From NCBI GenBank assembly GCA_002007465.1, contig LNAC01000777.1, positions 206,697-270,696 of the forward strand: a stretch of DNA of 64,000 bases, given 5' to 3'. Origin of the DNA: Ailurus styani. Taxonomy: Eukaryota > Chordata > Mammalia > Carnivora > Ailuridae. A model generated the notes under the pieces. It saw only the letters and a list, made by a program, of their open reading frames with translations. It was not told the origin of the DNA and made no database searches. The number at the start of each line of letters is the position of its first letter. Position 1 is the first letter of the stretch. Shown here piece after piece: positions 58,510-64,000 of this stretch. The position numbers and the translations under genes are program-made.

Positions 58510-60130
58510 CTTTATTATGTTATGTTAGTCACCACACAGCACATCATTACTTTTTTTTTTTTAAGATTTTATTTATTCATTTGACACAGAGAGAGGAGAG
58601 ATTACAAGTAGGCAGAGAGGCAGGCAGAGAGAGAGGAGAGAGGAGGAAGCAGGCTCCCTGCTGAGCAGAGAGCCCGATGTGGGCCTCGATCCCAGGACCC
58701 TGGGATCATGACCCGAGCCGAAGGCAGCGGCTTTAACCCACTGAGCCACTCAGGCGCCCCATCATTACTTTTTGATATAGTTTTCCATGATTCATTATTT
58801 GTGTATAACACCCAGTACTCCGTGCAATACATGCCCTTCTTAATATCCAACACTGGGCCAACCCACCCTCCCCCAAGACCCTCAGTTTGTTTCCTGGAGT
58901 CCATTGTCTCTAATCGTTCTTCTCCCCCTTGATTTTCCCCCCTTCATTTTTCCCTTCCTTCTCCTAATGTCTTCCATACTATTCCTTATGTCCCACAAAT
59001 AAGTGAAACCATATAATGATTGAGTTTCTCTGCTTAACTTATTTCACTTAACATAATCTCCTTCAGTTCCATCCATGTTGATGCAAAAGTTGGGCATTCA
59101 TCCTTTCTGATGGAGGCATAATATTCCATTGTATATATGGACCACATCTTCTTTATCCATTCCTCTGCTGAAGGGCACCATGACTCTTTCCACAGTTTGG
59201 CAATTGTGGCGACTGTTGCTATGAACATCGGGGTACATATGGCCCTTCTTTTCACTACATCTGTATCTTTGGGGTAAATACCCAGTAGTGCAATTGCAAG
59301 ATCATAGGGTAGCTCTATTTTTAATTTCTTAAGGAATCTCCACACTGTTTTCCAAAGTAGCTGCACCAGCTTGCATTCCCACCAACAGTGTAAGAGGGTT
59401 CCCTTTGTCTCCACAACCTCTCCAACATTTGTCGTTTCTTGCCTTGTTAATTTTTGCTATTCTAACTGGTGTAAGATGGTATCTCAGTGTGGTTTTAATT
59501 TGAATTTCCCTAATGGCTAATGATGTTGAATATTTTTTCATGTGTCTGTTAGCCATTTGTATATCTTCTTTGAAGAAGTGTCTGTGTCTTCTGCCGATTT
59601 TTTGACTGTATTATTATTTTTTTGGGGGGGGCTGTTGAGTTTGAGAAGCTCTTTAGAGATCTTGGATAACAGCCCTTTATCTGTAGTGTCATTTGTAAAT
59701 ATCTTCTCCCATTCCGTGGGCTGCCTCTTTGTTTTGAGGATGGTTTCCTTTGCTGTTCAGAAGCTTTTTATCTTGAAGTCCCAAAAGGTCATTTTTGCTT
59801 TTGATTCCCTTGCCTTTAGAGACATGTCTTGAAAGAAGTTGCTGTGGCTGATGTTGAAAAGGTTACTGCCTATGTTCTCCTCTAAGATTTTGATGGATTC
59901 CTGTCTCACACTGAGATCTTTCATCCATTTTGAGTTTATCTTTGTGTATGGTGTAAGAGAAATGTCCAGTTTTATTCTTTTAAAATAGCTGTCCAATTTT
60001 CCCAGCACCATTTATTGAAGAGACTGTATTTTGTCCATTGGATATTTTTCCCTGCTTTGTCAAAATTAGTTAACCATAGAGTTAAGGGTCCATATCTGGG
60101 CTCTCTATTCTGTTCCATTGATCTATGTGT
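58510..60130 (-). mobile_element. LINE-1 3' half, antisense, with a SINE inside
   Basis: Antisense 3' UTR ('ttagtcaccacacagcacatcattac') to mid ORF2 ('ctctattctgttccattgatctatgtgtg'). ORF2 text on the minus strand at 59034-59414 ([19 protein letters not shown]), 59329-59556 and 59757-60011 ([15 protein letters not shown]), in different frames, so inactive. TSD agacaggtcttt before and agacagggtcttt after. Confidence 0.92.
58556..58759 (-). mobile_element. Young CAN-SINE, antisense, in LINE-1 3' UTR
   Basis: tttaagattttatttattcatttgacacag to ctgagccactcaggcgccc. TSD catcattactttt at 58542-58554 and 58760-58772, perfect. Confidence 0.95.
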
Positions 60131-60490
60131 GCAGACAGGGTCTTTAAAGAGTTAATTAAGATTAAATGGGTTATGAGAGTGGATCCTTATCCAATGTGAC
60201 TGATGACTTATAAGAAGAAGAGATTAGGACAGACACAGAGGGAAGACCATGCGAGGACATGTGGAAAGGACCATTGACAAGCCAAGGAGAGAGGCATCAG
60301 AAGAAACCAACCCTGCTGACAGCTTGTTTGGGATCATCTTTTGAGAGGAGAGGGGATGAAGAACTTGTGGTCATAATTTATAGCCACCCCAGGTGGAAAG
60401 TACATCAGGGAGATTGTAAGACAACATGTCAATGCTGGGTGTATAATCTTTGTCATTTCAGCAATAAGCTGAACAATTTATAGGCCAATC

Positions 60491-60947
60491 ACTTAGACTT
60501 TAGTTCTCACCTCGTAAAAAGATAGTATTGGATCAAATACTCAGATCTTTCTAACACTAAGAATCTAGGAGTAGTATCTACATCTAGGAAATGTGTAACA
60601 AATGATTTGCCAAGAGATAAAAAGTATCTCACAGGGAGTCCTTGGCAGAATGTGCTTTGTGTTGTGTTTGTGGATGGATGAATAATTAAAACTATATTTT
60701 AAGCAGGCTCTTCAATTTGGTTCTTTCTGGGTCTGGTGGTTGATATGCTGTTGAGAAGGTGGTAGGGAGGACTCCATGTAGAAAAAGAGGACAGTCAGTC
60801 TTTGTCACTATCAGAATGTCTGGGTTGCAACACACGGAGTCAAATTGAGTCCCAGAATAAGTAGTTGGGGTGATCTGATGACATTTAGACTGGTGGGGCT
60901 GGACTGAAGGAGATGCTGGAGTAGTCTTTGTAAGGTTTTTCTGGTCG
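60491..60947. other. Flank between the MaLR and the ERV 3' LTR
   Basis: Unique sequence. A minus-strand open frame (60692-60952) of 86 residues runs from the LTR edge into the flank (text such as HQSKCHQITPTTYSGTQFD); I recognise no domain and treat it as chance. No second LTR or primer-binding site follows the LTR here, which confirms this is the provirus's 3' side. Confidence 0.6.
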
Positions 60948-60996
60948 TGCACAGGAATAAAGACCGCTAAGGCAAATTATAGTCCAAAGGCAGAGC

Positions 60997-61002
60997 TTTA
61001 TT
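60997..61002 (-). terminator. LTR poly(A) signal AATAAA
   Basis: Minus-strand gcaataaagctctg, located about 80 nt after the TATA-like box and about 50 nt before the LTR end, as expected for an R-region signal. Confidence 0.85.
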
Positions 61003-61080
61003 GCAAGCACCCTCGGGCGAGGTTCCGCGACTCTGAGAGAAGGGAGTCGGGGAAGTCGCGCGCAAGGCAGTGACGGGGGC

Positions 61081-61089
61081 TTTTATTGG
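61081..61089 (-). promoter_or_regulatory. LTR CCAAT and TATA-like core promoter
   Basis: Minus-strand CCAATAAAAG combines a CCAAT word and an AATAAAA TATA-like box overlapping by some bases. A cap site would be expected roughly 25-30 nt further, near 61055, in a GCGCGC-containing stretch. Confidence 0.65.
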
Positions 61090-61114
61090 GTAAAGCAGGG
61101 GAGGGGCTAGGCAT

Positions 61115-61189
61115 CAGCCATCTTGATGAGTTTTGGCGGGAAGGTCCGCCATCTTGGACGGACTTTGGCAGGAAGGTCCGCCATCTTGG
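61115..61189 (-). promoter_or_regulatory. Three YY1-like motifs in the LTR U3
   Basis: Two exact minus-strand CCAAGATGGCGG words (61178-61189 and 61146-61157) and a diverged third (about 61115-61126). This word is the well-known YY1 binding core, used in both retroviral repression and LINE-1 promoters. Binding here is inferred. Confidence 0.7.
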
Positions 61190-61198
61190 ACGGACTTT
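61135..61198 (-). repeat. Tandem 32-bp direct repeat in U3
   Basis: Units 61135-61166 and 61167-61198 differ at one base (ggcggg against ggcagg). Each carries one YY1-like motif inside a partly palindromic context (ggtccgcc/ggacggac). Duplicated U3 elements are typical of retroviral enhancers. Confidence 0.92.
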
Positions 61199-61249
61199 CA
61201 TTTTGTATAGCTTCCATCTCCTGCCAGCCCAACATTCCGACCTTTTGTT

Positions 61250-62743
61250 TTATATAATGGTACCAGGGGCGTCGATTGTTCTCTGGCTACTTCCTGCTGA
61301 CAGTGGGGTGTCGCCATAGGGGTAGTCGGAAGTTGGCAGGCGGGAGTAGGGTTGCAGGAGGAGCTGATTTACTGATATTCGGGTAACCTCTCGTATCCGC
61401 TCCTGTATGTATCGAATAAGGCAAGGGGCAACTGAGATTAGCAGGAGAATTAAACATAGGGGTCCTGCCAGGGGGAGAAGCCACGTTACCCACGTATGGG
61501 GGTCTAGGCCCCATAAGGAGGTGTCTTCGCGCCTTGCTCGAATCCGGTCCCTGAGTTCCCGGATTTTGGAGGTGACTATACCCGATTGGTTGACAAAGTA
61601 ACAGCATTCCTCATTTAGGTAGAGGCAGGTCCCTCCTTTCTCGGCGGTCAGGAGATCTAAAGCTCGTCGGTTTTGTAAGGCAATGGCCGCCAAGCTGGTG
61701 ACTTGGGTCTGTAGGGCCGTAAGGGAGTCGGCGATCCGCTCCATGTCATCGTTGAGCGCTTGGGAAAGTTTATAATAGAAATCTATTGAAGTCCCAAGAC
61801 CCGCTGCTCCGGTGGCCACCCCGGTGGTTAAACCTGCTCCTATTAGCAAGGGAAGAAAAATGCCCCTCTTTTCTCGGTGTGAGGGAAACAATATAGATAG
61901 GAGTTGGGAATGGGAGTAAATGTTGGTAGAAGGGGATAGCAGAATGAATATACAGTCCAGAGAGTCGTTGACAGTCAGGCATCGGTAGATTCCTTTTGGG
62001 CATAAGAGGAACACCCCCGGGGGTGTGCAGTAGGGGAGGGAGGTAGTGATGTTGGCAGTGTGTGGGGTGAGGGCGTCGATGGAGGAGGAGAGATTAAGGA
62101 TTGGTATGGGTCCTCCTACGGGTCCAGTGTAAACCAGCTTATTAGGGAGGGTGACATTTGGGAGGGGCCACCAAGTCGGGATGGGAATTCCAACAATGTT
62201 GGAAAGGGCAGAAAAAGGAAAACAGATCCAGCAGTCGCTGTCGCGAGACACGTTCCGCCACAGGTTGTAGCTAGAGTTTAGGAGGGTCACTGTCAACTGC
62301 TTAGTGATAGGGACCTCTTGTATACTTTTAAGATTGATTCCCTTATAGGTAGGGTGGGTTTGGGTCTGTAACTGTTCGTTTATTTTTTTGGTTACCTGCT
62401 GGGTCTGATTGCGTGGGGCTAGGTCTTGTACATCCCCTCCATCAAAGAGTCTTATCTGGGCTAGGTACCTCCAGCATACTTTTCCCGTCTTGGGGAAGTT
62501 ACTGCAGGGGAATTTGTACCTTTCGGTGAGGTCAGACATCAAAAAGGTTCTTCCTGGGGCATGGCTGGAGGTGCAAGTGGATGGTTTTTTTCCCTCATAG
62601 CATCGGCTGGGCACGTAGGTGAATGACTGAAAAAACCTTGATTTTCCAAGGCCACGCATGCAGTCACATTCGACCGCCCGAGCCAGGGGGTCAGGAGAGT
62701 TAAGAGAAGGAGCACGTACCAAGCGCAGTTTGGTTGGATCCAT
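61250..62743 (-). CDS. env: ERV envelope glycoprotein (SU-TM), leader doubtful
   Basis: Taking the in-frame ATG at 62743 gives 497 residues ending at TAA 61250-61252. Family role: surface unit (SU) binds a receptor and transmembrane unit (TM) fuses membranes. Visible: SU with the CWIC (CXXC) motif at 62222-62233 and about seven N-glycosylation sites; furin-type REKR at 61865-61876; a Gly/Ala-rich fusion peptide just after it; the conserved immunosuppressive-domain region (61625-61678, beginning LQNRRALDLL); CX6CC (CLYLNEECC); a membrane anchor at about 61415-61492; and a tail of about 54 residues with tyrosine-containing YSRL near its start. Odd: residues 1-25 after the ATG (MDPTKLRLVRAPSLNS...) are not hydrophobic, while a leucine-rich leader-like run lies in another frame at about 62660-62725. 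The frame continues upstream into pol without a stop. Whether a functional protein is made is unknown. Confidence 0.88.
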   Translation of the reverse strand: MDPTKLRLVRAPSLNSPDPLARAVECDCMRGLGKSRFFQSFTYVPSRCYEGKKPSTCTSSHAPGRTFLMSDLTERYKFPCSNFPKTGKVCWRYLAQIRLFDGGDVQDLAPRNQTQQVTKKINEQLQTQTHPTYKGINLKSIQEVPITKQLTVTLLNSSYNLWRNVSRDSDCWICFPFSALSNIVGIPIPTWWPLPNVTLPNKLVYTGPVGGPIPILNLSSSIDALTPHTANITTSLPYCTPPGVFLLCPKGIYRCLTVNDSLDCIFILLSPSTNIYSHSQLLSILFPSHREKRGIFLPLLIGAGLTTGVATGAAGLGTSIDFYYKLSQALNDDMERIADSLTALQTQVTSLAAIALQNRRALDLLTAEKGGTCLYLNEECCYFVNQSGIVTSKIRELRDRIRARREDTSLWGLDPHTWVTWLLPLAGPLCLILLLISVAPCLIRYIQERIREVTRISVNQLLLQPYSRLPTSDYPYGDTPLSAGSSQRTIDAPGTII

Positions 62744-64000
62744 TGTTTGGGACGTCCCTTCGCCCCCCGGGGGCGCCCGCTTGAGGTTACTGATATGGAC
62801 CCATGCCTGGTGTCCCAACAGTTTTGCTGCTGTTGGGGTAGTAAGGATGACGGTGTAGGGCCCCGACCACCGGGTCTGTAGGGAGTCTGGGTGTCGGTTT
62901 TTGAGGAGGACTTGGTCACCTGGGAACAGCCCCTGAGGGGGGGCCTCCTGTTGGCCATGGCTGTGACCGTTTGGGGCTGGGATGACAGCATCAGCATGAG
63001 CCCTCAGGAGGGTCCGCAAGAGAGTGAGGTAGGGCAAATAGGACAGGAGAGGTGGAGGAGAGGCCGGGAGGTTGTGGTTTATGAGGAAGGGTCGGCCGTA
63101 CAACAGCTCAAATGGACTTAACCCTGAAGGCCCTCGGGGGGTGGCCCTAAGCCTGGTTAGGGCCAGGGGTAAGAGCGTGGGCCACGAAAGACGGGTTTCT
63201 AAGGTCAGTTTAGTGAGTTGAGCCTTGAGTAACCCATTGGCCTTTTCCACCTTACCCGATGACTGAGGGTGATATGGAATATGTAGCTTCCAGGTAATGT
63301 TGAGACTTTCGGCTACCTGTTGGGTCACGCTGGAGATGAAGGCCGGCCCGTTGTCCGACTGGAGAGTTCGGGGCAGTCCAAACCTCGGGATGATGTGTTC
63401 GATGAGAGTTGCGGCTACCACATCCGCTGTCTCCCGGGCTGTGGGGTATGCCTCGATCCAGCCTGTGAATGTATCAACCAAGGTTAATAGGTAGCGGAAG
63501 GTCTTGTGACGGGGCATGTGAGTAAAGTCCAATTGCCAGTCCTCCCCGGGCTGGTGTCCGCGGAGTTGATGGTTGGGTCCCGGTCTGCGGATTCCACCTT
63601 GTGCATTTACGGCCGAGCAGGTTGCACAGGCCTTGTGGACTGTTTCAATTACCTTGAACAGAGAGGGGTGGTGAAAGAGGGGCTGTAGGAACTGGTATAG
63701 GGCCTTTGGGCCGATGTGAAGAGACTGATGGATGTCTGTGATTAGGGTGTGAGCCAGATTCTCTGGTAAGGCAATTTTATCCTGGATGTAAATCCATCCT
63801 TTATCTCCTGGCTTTCCCCCCAGGCCCTGGAGAGTTTGAATCTCTCCTTGAGTATAGGAAGGGAGGTGGGGGGTGTTGAGGAAGAGAATCGGGGCCAAAG
63901 AGGTGTTTAGAGCCGTTTGCCTGGCCACCGAGTCTGCCTTGTTGTTGCCTTGGGAGATTTGGTCTTTGGGGACTTGGTGTCCACGGCAGTGGACAACCGC
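62744..64000 (-). CDS. pol: ERV Pol C-terminal part (RNase H end and integrase), partial
   Basis: Open from the window edge; its 5' part is outside. The first 25 or so residues (AVVHCRGHQ..., GNNKADSVA) are the end of RNase H, including the final catalytic aspartate context. Integrase follows: a zinc-binding HX3H (near 63728) and CX2C (CATC near 63626), then the catalytic core with D (63529, WQLDFTH), D (63355, QSDNGPAF) and E (63247, KVEKANG), spacing DX35E as in active enzymes. The C-terminal domain carries the gammaretroviral-type PGDQVLLK and WSGPYTVI wording. Integrase inserts viral DNA into the host genome. No stop separates it from env. All key residues are present, so decay is slight within the visible part. 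Confidence 0.93.

Larger units (their letters stand above)
58420..60490 (+). mobile_element. MaLR LTR (MLT1-like) split by a LINE-1
   Basis: First part 58420-58508: 'gttatgtgttgagttgtgcctccccc', 'catatgttgaagttcaacctccagtacctcag', 'tatttggagacagg'. Second part from about 60132: 'gggtctttaaagagttaattaag', 'ggatccttatccaatgtgactg', 'cttataagaagaagagattaggacagac', 'aagccaaggagagaggcatcagaagaaacc'. Family call from recognition. Confidence 0.8.
60948..61234 (-). repeat. 3' LTR of the ERV
   Basis: In the minus sense it opens TGTTGGGCTGG right after the purine-rich aaaacaaaaggtcggaa (61235-61251) and closes with ttattcctgtgCA, giving TG...CA ends and about 287 bp, short for a gammaretroviral LTR. 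It holds a duplicated 32-bp unit, a CCAAT/TATA-like site and a poly(A) signal. An alternative start at TGAAAGTCCG (61200) would make it 253 bp; the 5' LTR would settle this. Confidence 0.78.
60948..64000 (-). mobile_element. Class I (gammaretrovirus-like) endogenous retrovirus, 3' half
   Basis: Minus-strand order is pol end, env, a short purine-rich tract, and the 3' LTR. The 5' LTR, gag, protease and most of pol lie beyond the window. CpG dinucleotides are abundant compared with the flanks and the pol-env frame has no stop, both pointing to a young copy. Class is inferred from DX35E integrase plus an envelope with CXXC in SU and CX6CC in TM. I cannot date it without the 5' LTR. Confidence 0.93.

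Noticed and set aside
60692..60952. 86-codon minus-strand frame just after the ERV LTR, considered as a gag start
   Set aside because: No primer-binding site or leader follows the LTR, the residues match no retroviral protein I know, and the LTR is on the 3' side of env.
62060..63688. Plus-strand frames opposite pol and env
   Set aside because: Shadows of the long minus-strand coding frame; no independent support.

Overview
This is a eukaryotic window from a carnivoran mammal, most likely a mustelid. That assignment rests on about 17 full or partial CAN-SINEs (tRNA-derived, B-box-like head, AATAAA-rich tail) in both orientations, many with long clean target-site duplications (TSDs), and on carnivore-type LINE-1s. 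The species-level call is inference from the SINE wording. I see no prokaryotic operons, no CRISPR array and no host protein-coding exon that I can defend. Nearly all short open frames are chance or lie in repeats.\n\nLayout. 1-4640: mostly unique sequence with one MIR and three young SINEs. 4640-12483: a near full-length but dead LINE-1 on the minus strand carrying five later SINEs. 12484-14480: unique sequence, then an ancient LINE-1 tail with a SINE. 14900-24900: an old LINE-1 split by an 8 kb stack of younger LINE-1s, one of them 5.5 kb with both ORFs recognisable but broken; a 102-N gap lies here. 25915-28210: a three-layer nest (old LINE-1, SINE, young LINE-1). 28710-36600: LINE-1 tails, MIRs, microsatellites, a 358-N gap and a roughly 2.5 kb unique GC-richer stretch. 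36998-37785 and 57243-58405: two copies of one ERVL-type LTR. 43115-51050: an old LINE-1 5' part, four SINEs, and a pair of LINE-1 3' ends sharing one TSD. 52160-53075: a LINE-2. 58420-60490: an MLT1-like MaLR LTR split by a LINE-1 that itself holds a SINE.\n\n60948-64000: the 3' half of a class I (gammaretrovirus-like) endogenous retrovirus on the minus strand, cut by the window edge. In transcription order it shows the end of RNase H, a complete integrase, an envelope with SU and TM hallmarks, and a 3' LTR with a duplicated 32-bp element holding YY1-like motifs. Pol and env are one uninterrupted open frame of over 900 codons, which makes this the youngest and most interesting element here. 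The envelope's leader-like hydrophobic run lies in another frame, so its ability to enter the secretory pathway is doubtful.\n\nThe LINE-1s and SINEs fit the usual partnership: LINE-1 ORF2 protein supplies endonuclease and reverse transcriptase, and SINEs are copied in trans. In two places a second element has landed in the A-rich tail of a first. No undescribed defence or metabolic system is visible.
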